Assembly: GCA_009599575.1 (NCBI GenBank) | Contig: VWND01000069.1 | Span: 806,001 to 870,000, forward strand | Length of the DNA stretch: 64,000 nucleotides | Direction of reading: 5' to 3' | Source of the DNA: Blumeriella jaapii | Lineage: Eukaryota > Ascomycota > Leotiomycetes > Helotiales > Drepanopezizaceae | Shown: positions 32,050-44,300 of the stretch, piece by piece | Numbering within the stretch: position 1 is the first letter of the stretch | Layout of the letters: each line of letters begins with the position of its first letter | Translations under genes and position numbers: made by a program | Notes under the pieces: model-generated | Databases searched by the model: none | The model's input: the letters and a program-made list of their open reading frames with translations, nothing else | Told to the model about the DNA's origin: nothing

Positions 32050-33680
32050 GCATTTTGCTTTTTTATAATTCGCTAGCTTAATTATGCAGCTATAATATTT
32101 GCAAATGCGATACTTATATTAGTAATATATATATTTATTTTCCATTTATACATTTAAACTTCATTTACGCTTAAGGTAAAAGTTTTCTTTTTAATTAATA
32201 CGCCTTTTGGGATGTTTTCTCTTTTACTAGTAAAAATCGTTTTTGCATTCTTCCTGTTTTCCAAGCAATCGTTCCATTCCGTATTTCTTATTTTTAAGCG
32301 AATAATATTTAACCAGCTTTGATTTTCAGCTTTGTTAAAAAAATCTATTTCTGCTTCCGTCGGTCCGAAGCAAATCGCTCCGTATTTATTAATATAATAA
32401 ATATTATTATTCATACAGAAATTAAATGCTTTGCATTTTGAGCGAATATAAAATTTTTCGCAGTAAATTTTTTTATTATTACAAAATTCACACTTAGGGC
32501 CATAAGGTCTGTTTTAATAATTACTTTTACCACTTTAATAGCCGCGATTCTGATTTCCGCGTTGGTTTCCTTTCCTCTAATAGTCGTTATTATAATTAAT
32601 GTTTCGCTGATTCTGATCGTTAGCACGAGAGGGTTGCCACTAGGCAGCTATTACTTTTACAATAGTTTAGCGAAATTGATCGCTTCGCGCATTTTGCGAA
32701 AAATAATTGTTATAAAAGCCATTTTAATCGTTTTATCGTTCGAATTAACGTAAAGGAGTTTTTTCTGCTGTTGTATAAAATCCTCGACTTTGCTTTGAAA
32801 TTTTTGAATTTTAATATCGGTAAATTTTAATATAAGAGTTTCGATATCCTTATTAAGCTTTTCCAAGCCTATAAGCTTTGCAGCGCGATTAAATAATATA
32901 ATAACTGATTATTTCTTAGCGATTTCGGTAATTTTTAATGGCTGGGCATATTTTTGTATTAAAGCTTCCACGTCTTTTTTATAAATAAGAAATAAAGATT
33001 TCTTTTGGTTCATAACTTTAATAATACGTTCGCTTTAGTTTTATTTAAAAACGAATTTTATAAATTTGAAATATTAATCGAAAATTTCGGAATTTTGTTT
33101 ATTAATTTTAAAATGCTTAATAATTTTGTTGCGAATGCTGATTAAAAGGCCAAATAAAAACAATCTTCCCTGCTCAATCTCGCTTAAAACCTTTTTATTA
33201 ACGAAAACGTTAAAAACTCTCGTATAAATACGATAATAAGCCTTAAATTTTTTGGCTTGGCGAATTGTTATAACAAACTATTTAAGAAAAGCGATAGTAT
33301 CGCGAATTTGCTAGCGATCGTAGTTTCGGAATTCCGATTTCAAAGCTTTAATTAATTTACGTCAGTTTCGAACCTTAATAATCTTTTATTTATTTATCGA
33401 TTTAATAATATTTTTAATAATTAGGTTATAATAGCGAAAAAGTTTATCGAACATCTCAGTTTCAGAAATTCCGAAATCCTTATAAATTTTTTTATATTTC
33501 TCGATAAAATCGGTAATATTGGCGCCATTAAATAAAAATGCATCAAAAGAACCAAAAAAGAGCATACGACCTCGCATAAAAAAACGAAAAGCGTCGTTGT
33601 CCATAATATTAGCGAAAATATTAATAAGATTTGAATTAAACAAATAAGTGTTTTCTGGAATTGCAAATTAAAAGTTTTTA
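32050..33680 (-). pseudogene. LTR-C element gag
   Basis: Starts near 33,666. A stretch with ANITDFIEKYKKIYKDFG and FDKLFRYYNLIIKNIIKSIN matches the plus-oriented copy at 53,440-53,595. A later Arg/Asn/Gly-rich part and a Cys cluster around 32,500-32,420 (FCNN, then Cys) may be a nucleocapsid knuckle. Frames are broken. Confidence 0.75.
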
Positions 33681-34348
33681 ATATAAAAAAAATCGTTTTT
33701 AATAAGAAAGCTATTAAAAAAGTTTTTGTATTTTCTGAAAAAATTAAATAAAATAAAATTGCGTCTAGATATTTGAATAATATATTAAAAAACTTGTTTT
33801 TTGGTAAGTTAACTGAATTGATATAATATTGCTATATAATCTACGGTTTCGATATTCCGTAGCTCAAACTAATATACGTATAATTATTTCCTTACTATTT
33901 TTAATAAAAAGCCGCAAATTGTAATTGCTATAATTACAAAGCGTAAAATCAGAAGATTAAATTCTCGCCAAGCGTTTGACCAAAAGAAATCTAGTTTAAA
34001 AAGGCCGAGCGCAGCGGTCGAAGCGCACAAACCAATATTCGATTTGTTATTTTTAAATAAAGGAGCGATTTTCGAGTTTTAAACTTCGCACGGTTCAAAA
34101 TTGCCTAACCGTAATTTCAAACGTTTTTAAAATATATTGTATTTTTATAATCCAATAATTATACGCAAAATAAAAGAAGCTATTAAAGGTTTTTTATATA
34201 ATACAGCTGCGAATAATATTATATAAGAAATCTTTTAAGCCGTAATAGCGAAATATCGAAGTCGATTTTAACTATAAATTTAAAAAATGCATCGGCGAAT
34301 ATATAAAAACGAAACACCGAAGTTTGAATTTCTGCGTAGATTACCAAA
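33681..34348 (-). other. 5' leader of the LTR-C element
   Basis: Between the 5' LTR and gag. The sequence beside the LTR (TTTGGTAATCTACGC on the minus strand) is where the primer-binding site should be; I cannot assign a tRNA. Matches 52,634-53,330. Confidence 0.6.
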
Positions 34349-34615
34349 TATAAAAGTAGATAGGAAAACCAGATTGATACGGCCATATATCGGTGGATAA
34401 GATAATTTAGGAAATCCCTAGAAGAAACTGAAAAAAGAAAAAAAAAAATAAATGAAGATATAAATTAAACTGCGTGCCTGCGGTATTATCTAAGAGAATG
34501 CTTTGCTCTTATACCTGTTAAAAGTAGTCAGTGGCAGGGGGTCTCGGAGGGGTCCATGCCTCGACCATAGCTAAAACTACCAACTCCCATCAACACAAAG
34601 TATCACCGTTTTACA
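34349..34615 (-). repeat. 5' LTR of the complete LTR-C element (267 bp)
   Basis: TATAAAAGTAGA...CCGTTTTACA. The right (outward) half keeps much G+C (GGCAGGGGGTCTCGGAGGGG); the left, inward half is mutated: the mirror image of the partner LTR. Confidence 0.9.
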
Positions 34616-37600
34616 ATATGCAGGAAAGGTTTTGCCTATAATATTATAAAACTGATGCAATAGTAAAGGCTAGTATAAAAAGGTCGAAATTCTTTTGATA
34701 TTTAAAAGTGAAATTGAAAAAAACGTTAGTCTTGATTAAATAAACCAAAAGCTTTGCAATTATACCGTAATTTCGAATAAAACGTCGGTAGAAGTTACAA
34801 AAACCAAAAAAGCTTTGTATACCTTTTACAGTAGTAAAAGGCTTTTAATAGGCGACCACGGAGATTTTCTTTAGATTTATTTTTAAGCTTTCAATCGAAA
34901 TAATAAAACTTAAATAACGGGTTCGAATAACGTTGAATTTAAATTTCCGAATATCGGCCTGTAATCCAGCGTCAGCGAGCCTTTGGAACATTTTGCGAAC
35001 GTATATAACGTATTTTAAGGTCGAACGAATAAATAAAAATATTATTTAGATATGCAATACAGAAATCGTTTAAATAATCGAAAAGAACGTCGTTCATATA
35101 GCGTTAATAAATTGCGGATTTATTAATAAGCCAAAAAGTAGCACTTTGCATTTATAAGCGCCGTAACGCGTACGAAACGTCGTTAGTTTTTTACTGGCGA
35201 GGTCTATTCGAATTCTGTGAAAAGCTTAACGAATATCGAGCTTCGTAAAAATTCGTGCTTTCGAAAAACGAACGAGGGTTTTATCGATAAAAAGAAAAAG
35301 GTAGCAATTCTTATAAATGATATTATTAAAAGCTCGATAATCGATACAGAAACGCAGTAAACCGTCGGGTTTTTTGGCGAAAAGCATTAGAGCAGCGAAA
35401 AAAGCGGTGAAAAATTCGATAAAGCTTTTGTTAAGGTTATTTTGCAGATAGGTTTTGACAATTTCGAGCTTTGAAATCGATATTTTATACAAAAAAGTGT
35501 ATTTTAGCTTTTTTTTATTTATAATAAGCTCGATCTTATGGTCGTAGGGCCGGTAAGGGGCTAGCTCGTTACTGGCGGCTTTAGAAAACACGTGTTCGAA
35601 GTTTTTATACTCCGAGGAAAAAGATTCGAAAAAAGGTTTATTCGAAGTTAGCTTTGCTAAGCTGATTGAAAAAGTCGAAATCGATATTTTATTGGTTTTG
35701 AAACGTTCGAAAAAACTGTGAGATTAGGTTTTAAAAAAAGTGTTATACGTAAGATCGTTTAGTATTTTGTCGATTTCGTATAAAAAGGTTAAAAACATTT
35801 CAATTGCTTTTTTTCTGGAAATCAGCTTAAAAGCGTATGCAATAATTTGGCAGATAAAGATTAAGTAAGCAGTAGATTAAGAAATTCGTTTTCGAACTGG
35901 TCGTTTGAGAGGTTCAGAAAAAGGTTTTTTATCTGAACTATCGATTATATTAAACTGAAAGGCTATCGCGACGAAAGTCTTTTTTCGGTTTTTAGCGTAA
36001 CTGTTTTTCGTAGAACGAGAAAGCTGTTTTGACGAAGAGAAAAAAAAAAAAGAAGAAATAATAAAAAAGAAATCGGCAGTCTGAGAAAGTAATGGTGTGA
36101 TTTTTTGTATTATCCCACTGGCGTCGCTATCGAAATTAGCACCGCGAGTGAAATTCGATTTTTTCGCGCTTCGCACAGCGTCGTAGATCTGCCATAATTG
36201 ATTAAGATTCTTGTTACGTTTTATAGCGTCGTTTTAATAGCGGGATTGAATTTTTCGGAGATGCAAATAAAAGACTTTAATACAACGAGCGTAGGAAGCT
36301 ATAGGGGAATAAGATTTCGGCTAATAAAGCTTGCGTTTATTACAGTTTAATAGAATTTAGTATTCGGCTAGCCAAGCTTTTTCTAGAATTATACTATAAT
36401 TTCCGAGGTTGATAATTAAAAAAAAAGTAAACGATTGTATTCGGTTGTTAATAATAAAGTTAAAAAGCGTAAAATATATAATTGAATGGCCACGAGCTTT
36501 ATTATATCTTTTTATAAGAAAAGCCGAAAGAAATTGAATCAAAGGTTTTAAAAAAAAAAAAAAGGATTTGATTAGCGCCGAATCGATTAACGCATAACCG
36601 TTCGCTTTAAAGTCGGCGAGCGCTTTTATTTTGTACGAAAAGCCATTTTTAGTAAATGTAACGGAAATTGTTAGTAAATCGCTATTAAAAAGCTTTCGAA
36701 CGTTAAGGTAACGTATATCGCGCAATACGCCAAAAAAAAGGCTTTGCTTAGGCCTGGGCGTTTTTCCGACTGGCGGAAAAGCTTTTAATTTTCTTATATG
36801 CGTTTTGGAAATCGTTTGAAAAAGGGTTTTCGTTTTTATTACTACTATTAAAAAGCGAATTTTCGGCCGGCTCGATTTCGTTTACATTTATCAGCCTGGA
36901 AAGGCTTTTAAATGGAACCGAGGATCGGCTCGTAAAAGGTCGTGCAAATTAGCCTCGAACCTTCTGATATGAAATAAAAGACGAGCGTTATCGTTGGTCC
37001 GATCGAAAAGAAAAAACGCCAAAAGGGGCGTTCTGGCGTAAAAAAAGAGGAAAAACAAAAGGTTGAAAAGAAGCCTATGAAGCATTTAAACGATTCTCGT
37101 ACGTACGATTTAATTCGTAGTACGCTTTAGTTAAGAACTTATTATTTTAATAAATAATAGACTTAGTGAAAAAGCGATTCGCGTATAAAATTCGTTTAGC
37201 TAATTAACCTTGTTTTTTTTAACGGACGGCGGTAAGCCAATCTTTAAAAGTCGTTGTACGCGCCTATTCCAAATGCAGCTTTTTTCGTAAACGCTTTAGT
37301 ATTTTATCGCGAAAAGCGTTCCGAAGCTATTTGTCGGTTCGTATTTAAGCGTTCGCTGCGAAAGTGAAAAATCGCAAGTAAAATCGCTAAAAGTCGTCGT
37401 GCGTATTTATTGCAAGCATTTTAAACTCGTTTTCCGCTTTTTAAACGTTTGAAAAATCGGCCAGAAAATCGGCGACCTTTTTCATTAATTCTTCGAAAAG
37501 TGTAAGGTCGGAACGGTCCAAAATACGCGGGGTCAAAAATTCTTTTGCCACGCTTTCGGTCTGATCGAATATATAATTCTTACGAAATCGATCGCCAACG

Positions 37601-38358
37601 AAATAGTCGTAGTAAAGTTCGAAATTGTCGAAAACTTTAGTTTTTCAGTAGCGTGCTTTGTAATTTTTATTATTATTTAATTTAAACTTAAGGTTCGAAA
37701 CGCGCTTTATGCGAGCTAATCGAAAATCAGCAGATAAATGGGAATTATAGCGTTCAAAAGGCGCGCTAAAATCTTGGCCGTTATAAAAAAATTCAAAGAA
37801 AGTTCGTAAAAAGCGTGAAGATTGATTTGCAGCGTTTGTTGGTTAAAATAAAACGTTGCGAAAAAGGAGAGGAGCAGCAGATTCGCGATTAGCAAAAGCA
37901 CGTTCGATAAATTTTACCAAACGCTCTAATTAAAAGGTCTATCGCAGTCGTATAATTTCCAGGAATTATCGTTTACGCTTTTGCGCTTTCTTCAATTGAT
38001 TTTGCAAAAGTCTCAACTAAACGCTCTTAGCGCTAGGCTGCAAAAAGATAGCAAGCGAAATAATTAACGCTCTGCTTTTTCCTTTGTTCTTCTTTCCTCG
38101 AAGAAAAAACTATTTTTCAAAAAAAAAAGCTTTTGGGGAAGGCTGCTTCTTCGCTGATTGAGAAAAGGAAGGTTGAGATGTAGTAGCAAAAGCTGAAAAG
38201 CTCTGCTAAAAAGAAAATCGTTAAACAAAAGCCATCTTTCGCGAAATGCGGAAATAAGCTTTTTTACGACCGGTCGATCACTTTGATATGATCCGTAAGA
38301 AATTCGAAAAGAAAAATAATTTACGCCGTCGCCAACGTAAAAAAAAAGTTATTAATAA
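34616..38358 (-). pseudogene. LTR-A element gag, protease and RT (5' part of coding region)
   Basis: Gag at about 38,200-36,780, including a conserved C-terminal piece at 37,085-36,891 (FFYARTPLLAFFLFDRTND) that recurs at 59,202. Protease at 36,725-36,357 (IKALADFKANGYALIDSALI; the D-S-G core is mutated). RT at 35,591-34,620 (PYRPYDHKIELIINKKKLKY, FAKKPDGLLRFCIDYRAFNN, FTKLDIR) and onward to the insertion point. All on the minus strand, broken by transitions. Confidence 0.85.
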
Positions 38359-38655
38359 TATAACGATCTAATCAATCGAAGGGCTGAGAAATCAGTCAAC
38401 TGGTCGCCGTGTTCATATAATATAAGAAACGAGCTTTTAATTCTGTAACAAAAATATTCATTTAAAATCAACAATTGCAAAAGGCAGAAATTGCTAAAAA
38501 AAAAGAGCCTTATATACATAAATAGTCTCCACAGTTGATAGGAAGACCCACCAGAAGACCAGAGAGCTTACAGCTATACGTAGTTGCTAGGGAGCTTGCA
38601 GCTATACGCAGTTGCTGGGATGATACGCGAGGTGGCAAAAGAGTGAATCGTCACA
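38359..38655 (-). repeat. 5' LTR of the complete LTR-A element (297 bp)
   Basis: TATAACGATC...GAATCGTCACA; followed by the TSD GTTTA at 38656-38660. Outer end intact (CGTCACA), inner end mutated (TATAACG for TGTGACG). Confidence 0.9.
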
Positions 38656-38660
38656 GTTTA

Positions 38661-38719
38661 TGCTTCGACCATAATTAAAACTACCAAATCTTATTGATAT
38701 AAAATATTACCGTTTTATA
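38661..38719 (-). mobile_element. LTR-C copy 2, right part of the split LTR
   Basis: TGCTTCGACCATAATTAAAA...CCGTTTTATA completes the 267-bp LTR begun at 20,673 (208 + 59 bp). Confidence 0.9.
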
Positions 38720-39317
38720 TCCTGTTTTAAATAATATACGTAGTCGTTTTTAATTACGATTAAAAAAAAATATAATTTTTAATAAATGCAATTTAGTTTA
38801 TTTTATATAATTTAAAAATCAGTTAATTAAAACCGAACTTTTTAGTTTCAGATTTTTAATTTATTAATTTGTTTTTAGCCATTTTGCTGTCGGCTTTTGT
38901 AAAAAAATAGCGTTTCGCTTGTCGTATAAATTATTTTGTTTATTTTGCTTTTTTGAAAAATGGCTTAATAAAACGTTAATCGAAATATCGTTTTGATTTA
39001 CGAACGTTTTGATAGATTTTTCGTCGATTATATTATTAAGCGTCGCGGCGACGAAAGTTTTTTACGACTTTTTTCCGTAAATAATAAATTCCAGCTTTTA
39101 AACGTGGTTTTACGCTTTACGGAAAGCGCTAAAAAGTTTTGTATTAAAATCGTAAAAGTAATCGATTAATTCGTCGTAATTAAAATCGATTAACGTTTTA
39201 GCTTCGCGTAAAACTAATAGGTCGGATTACGGTTATTTACCGACGAATACTTTCGAAAAAGCTTCGAAATTTATAAAAAAAAATTATTTTACGAAATAAT
39301 TCGGAAATATTCGTTTG
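38720..39317 (-). pseudogene. 3' end of the extra ORF of a second LTR-C element
   Basis: About 600 bp homologous to 23,587-24,190 (for example TATATTATTAAGCGTCGCGG near 39,027 and AATAATAAATTCCAGCTTTT near 39,079). It lies directly next to LTR-C copy 2, as in the complete element. Interrupted by LTR-A copy 5. Confidence 0.75.
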
Positions 39318-39383
39318 TGTGACGATCTAATCAGTCGGAGGGCTGGGAGATCAGTCAACTGGTCGCCGTATTCACATGGTATG
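39318..39383 (-). mobile_element. LTR-A copy 5, left part (split by the LTR-B element)
   Basis: TGTGACGATCTAATCAGTCG... ending GTATG. The remainder is at 45,811-46,013; the two parts total 269 bp, the same as the LTR at 57,661. Confidence 0.9.
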
Positions 39384-39645
39384 TGTTACGATCCTCCCCT
39401 GGCTAGTGGTGGTTGCCAATGGTATGGTTGCCAGTGGTATAATTGCCGGTGGTGTTGGAATAAGGTTTGGGCACGGACCACCTCGGCCACTAGGCTTCGC
39501 GCTAAGTCACGTGATCCATAAACGCAACCCACTGTATATAAAGTTCGCGACCCCGAGCATTCTAGCTCGATGTTTTTCTTTTAATTTATATGCGTACCTT
39601 TTGGTTTATATCATTTTTCTGATTATTTTTAAGCTAGCTGTGACA
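39384..39645 (+). repeat. 5' LTR of the LTR-B element (262 bp)
   Basis: TGTTACGATCCTCCCC...GCTAGCTGTGACA. A CACGTGA box lies at 39,508-39,514 and a TATATAAA at about 39,534, plausible promoter elements of the retroelement. Confidence 0.92.
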
Positions 39646-39829
39646 TAAAAAAAAACCAAACAACCTTCGCTAAAAAGCTTTATATTTACGATTAAAAATT
39701 CGATCTGCCTTTGCAACTCGAATTCTTTTCAAGCCGCCCGTACCGACGTTTATTTATCGGTGCTTTAATTAAAACTCCCTTTTATTAATCTTATTTCCAA
39801 AAAAAGCTGGAGTCTTTTTTTTCTATTAA

Positions 39830-41300
39830 TTCGATCTGCTTTTGCAACTCGAATCGCCCCTTTTTAATATTACAACACCTTATGCTTTTTTTATAAATCG
39901 ACGCGGCATTCGAAAACGAACGCAATCCGTACGATTCGGCTTCGAATCAGCACTTCTACCCTTTGCTTCCGCTTTTAGCGCGTTTCAATCTTTATTCGTT
40001 CCAAGCTTTTTCGACGACTCTGGCAGCGAATTTTTATTCCACGACTTTTCTACCGAACCACAGTTATCTGCAGCCGATTTATCTGCTGAATCCTTTCGCC
40101 CTACGATCGAACCTAAAATCGAATTATACGACGCTGACATTTTAATACTTCTAAACCGACAAATGCTTTTACGACTGCCTAATATATCTGCCAACGCTAA
40201 AAGATTCATTACGGCCCAGCAGCTTTAAATCGCCCAGATAATCGCTCAAGCTATTGCCGCCGCTCGCCCTCCAGCCCTTTCCGCTAATATCGCTCGCGAC
40301 GCCTCCCTTTTTCTATTCCGAGCTTCGCGCGCTTTTACGGCGGACCTTCAACCAATTCCCGAATACTACCTTCTCGTCCTCGACCCAGCCATCCTTCGAA
40401 TCGAACTATTCAAAATCAAATATTTTCGCTACGCTTTTAGCGACTATTAAAAAAAAGTTAAATATAACGTATAAAAAATAAATATAACTGTTTATTAAAA
40501 AATACTTAAAAAACTTTATATAAAATATAAATCAAACTAAAGCATATTTCAAATATATTATTAAAAAAGCAAAAACCATTATTTTAAAACATTTAAATCC
40601 CGAATTTTATAACCAAGCCCAATCGGCCCGAAACGTTTTCCGCATTTTTAATCAGCGCTTTTTTAATCATAACCGCGTTTAATCTGTTAAATTGCAATAC
40701 AACAAGCTTTATATAAACAACGGTTAAACTTATAATAATTTTCGTTTTTTATTTATTCGTTACGCAATTATTAATAAAATTGCTAAAAACCGTTGGTTTA
40801 AAAACATATGCGAAAAAGTTATTTTTATTTTTAAACACGATTTTCGAATAGAAAAATATAAAATAAATAATAATTATACTGTTTTAAACGAATTTTTGGC
40901 CGTTGCGAATAAAAAGTCACGTAATATCCGAATTAAAAAAATAACTTCTGCTCGTCGCATAAGCTATTTTTTTTCTGTTATAATTTTTGCTAATCAAAAC
41001 TTTAAGCGTACTTCCGGTATTTTCAAAACTTTATAACGTTTTACTTTTCCAGCCCTTTTTGCTCGCACGGCTTTTCTTTTCCCTAATAAAAATTCTTACG
41101 AACGTATAACTGCCATTTCTGCCACCCCCGGTTTTCCCCGCTTAGCTGCGCGTTTTTTTAACGTTTATTATAACTGCGGCAAGCCCGGCCATTTCGCAAA
41201 CGTTTACTCCGACGCCAAGCTCAGTCGCAAAATCGCCGAAATAGCTATTAACGAAAAGCAAAACGATTTGTTAAAAAACTTTTAAGCCGTGGCAAAAACT
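39830..41300 (+). pseudogene. LTR-B element gag with remnant CCHC zinc knuckle
   Basis: An open stretch at 39,842-40,228 (Ser/Phe/Leu-rich) begins gag. At about 41,170-41,215 YNCGKPGHFANV preserves the central C-G-K-P-G-H of a CCHC knuckle, with the outer Cys codons turned into Tyr codons by G-to-A change. Confidence 0.8.
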
Positions 41301-41389
41301 TTTATTATAGCAAAAAATTCGATTTGTAAAAAAATTTAAAATTTAACCAGCGCTTTTTAATAAAAAAGCGACAGTTTTTAATTTTTATA

Positions 41390-44300
41390 AAACTAGTACG
41401 TAATAAATTATATATCAAAACATTTGTATATATCGATAGCGAAGCTAATATTTTCGATGCGATTAAAACTTTTTTAGCGTACCAACTTTTTCAACGTTTC
41501 GAAATAAATTTTATTCGGCTGCACAAGCCTATTATACCCACCGGCTATAATAACGAGCCGGAAAAGCCTATTTTTTCTGTTATTTTTCTTTTTTTTACGA
41601 TTAACCGACGTCGTATAAATTTTTCTTTTCTGATTACAAACCTGGGCTTTACCGACGTTTTTATTAATCGCAAATTTTTACAGCATTACGACTTAAAGCA
41701 AACGTATAACTAAAAAAAAAACAAAATAAAATAACCATTCGATATGCCTATTATTTTTTATTTTAATAAACAATTGTTCGTCGATTTTAATTAGCGAACA
41801 AAGCCCAAAATGCTTAGTCGCATATATTAAAAAAATGCAAACAAACGAAACAACGCAATAAAAATTTTATATACCTTTGCCAGCATTTTTACAATAATCA
41901 AAAAAACTTATTTAAGTTTTAAAACTAATAAACCTTTCACGTTTATACGAAATCTTAAAAGCAGTTTAAACAAAATGGAAAAATTTTTTATTAGCAGCTC
42001 TGAACCGATTAAGCCGGTTTTTCCAACCGTGCCAATTACCCTTTCTATTTTCAATTACAATATCAGCTGTATTTTCGCTTTTGCATTCAGCGCTTTATAA
42101 ATACGCTACGAAAAACGAATGCGAGCCGCGAAAAAAAAAGAATTATTACCATTCAGCGATTATACGTTTGTTATTTTTATATATAATATAAATAAAAAAA
42201 CGTTTTCGCCGTGCGAAAATCGCCGAATCTGTAAAAGTTATACAGCTCGCGGTAGTAAAAAACATTCTCGTTTCCGACGTTTTGCAAGCTAAATATAACG
42301 ACAACGTGATTTTTGTAAAAAAAAAGCTTTTTTCAGCTTAATACTCGAAGTTCGAAAAACTGTTCTACAAGCAAAAAAGCGATAAGCTCGCTTTTCGCCG
42401 CTTTAATATAAATCACAAAATATATTTAGCTACGAAAAATACGCTTTTTATAAAACTATTCAAACGTTTTACGAATAAACAGCTTATAAAAATCAAAAGT
42501 TATATTTTCGACAATTTACACAAAAGCTTTATTAAACTTTTTAATACCTTTTTCGCCGCTCCGATTTTATTTACAAAAAATCAAACGATTTTATACGCTT
42601 ATATATCGATTACCGCAAATTTAACAATCTTACGAAAAAAAATCTTTATTTTTTGCTTTTAATCGACGAAATGCTAGCGCGAATTATTAAAGCTAAAATA
42701 TTTACGAAAATTAATATTTAATAAGCATTTAATCGAATCCGGATATCCGAAAAATTTAAAAAACTGACCAGTTTCCGTATCCGATACAACATATATAAAT
42801 ATAAAATCCTTTCGTTCGGCCTTATTAATAAGCCCGCTATATTTCAACGTTTTATTAATAATATTTTTATAAAACATTTAAATAATTTCTGTTCGGCGTA
42901 TTTTAACGATATTTTTATTTACTCCGCGAATAATTTAAAATATAAAATCCACGTTAAAAAAATCTTATCGATCCTAAAAAAACACGGCTTAAAAATTAAT
43001 ATTAAAAAATGCGAATTTAATATTACGAAAACTAAATTTTTAGATTTCGTTATTAGCATCTAAAATATTAAAATAAATCCGGAAAAAATCGCCATTATTA
43101 AAAACTAATAATATACAACGAATATACGAAGCGTACAAAGCTTTTTGGGCTTTTGCAATTTTTACAAACGTTTTATAGCCGGCTATAGCCGCATTTGCCG
43201 CCTTTTTATTACTTTTATAAGCAAAAACGTTTCTTTCGTATTCGAAAAAAAGCAAAAAAACGCATAAAAAGCATTGCGCAAAACCTTGCTAAATGTTTTT
43301 ATTTTATGCTATTACGACTTTTATAAGCAAACGCGCCTGGAAACCGATTTTTTTAATAAAATAATAACTAGCGTATTATCGCAATTGCAAAAAAATAACT
43401 TTTATTATCCGGTCGGTTTTTTTTCCAAAATTATAATCGACGCCGAATTTAATTATCCGATTTACGACAAAAAGCTTTTCGCTATTTTTCGCTTTTTCAA
43501 AAATTATAAGCCGAAGCTGTTAAGCGCTTAAAAAAACGTATATATATACACCGATTACCGCGCTTTAAAATATTTTATAATAATCAAAAATTTTTCGGCC
43601 CGATAAGCCCGATAGGCCGAGTTTTTCGCCGATTTTTATTTTACAATTATATACCGGTCGGAAATTATTAATACGTTCGCTAATACTTTTTTTCGCAAAA
43701 ACCAAAACATTTTTTTATTAAAAGCGCGATAGCGAACAGTTCGAAAGCAGCAAATGCTTTCAAACGATAAATTAAATTTCTAAATTTTAAAAAAAATAGC
43801 TGCTAAAAGCATAACCACGCTAACGCTTATAAAAATAGCGTTCGATAAGCGCGACAACGACAGTATTCCTTCCGAAAAAAACAACGAAAACGAAAAAAAT
43901 AAAATGCTTACAAAAAAATCCGCAGACCCAACTTTCGTAATCGCGTACGATATATATAATTATATAATTATAAACGATTTGCTGCAAGCTAATAAAAACT
44001 CTTTTTTTTTCGAAGCGCAACAAGCGCAAGTCCGCAATTATAATTTTGATTATCAATTGCGACAAAACAAATTGTTTTTCTAAAGCAAATTAATAATGCT
44101 TTTAAAACCCTCCGAACTGCGAATCTTTCTGATCCGATATATCCACGAATAGTTTTGCGTAGCATACGCTGAAATAAAAAAAATAAAGCTTTTGATCGGT
44201 CGTAAATATTATTAAAAAACTATAAAAGCAGATATATAGCAATACGTTTCGAATTATCGTTGCATACGAATAAAAAACTAGGCGCGACAAAACCCCGGGC

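Larger units (their letters stand above)
23320..34615 (-). mobile_element. Complete LTR-C retroelement (11.3 kb) nested in the LTR-A element
   Basis: LTRs 23320-23586 and 34349-34615 are both exactly 267 bp. They sit in the RNase H of the host element, dividing the codons just before LKTNASD. The flanks share only ATAT, an imperfect TSD. The internal 10.8 kb is unusually long: Gag, protease, RT-RNase H and integrase occupy 33.7-27.5 kb, and a further 3.3-kb unknown coding relic lies before the 3' LTR. Confidence 0.85.
20881..38655 (-). mobile_element. Complete Ty3/gypsy chromovirus-type element with LTR-A (itself split by an LTR-C element)
   Basis: Both LTRs are exactly 297 bp (20881-21177 and 38359-38655) and the element is flanked by perfect 5-bp duplications GTTTA. 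Removing the nested element at 23,320-34,615 leaves about 6.5 kb, normal for gypsy elements. Coding order on the minus strand is Gag, protease, RT, RNase H, integrase and chromodomain, placing it in Ty3/gypsy. All frames are broken by transitions. Confidence 0.9.

Noticed and set aside
23315..34620. A perfect 5-bp target duplication for the LTR-C element
   Set aside because: Flanks are AATAT and ATATG; only ATAT is shared, so I do not claim a clean duplication.
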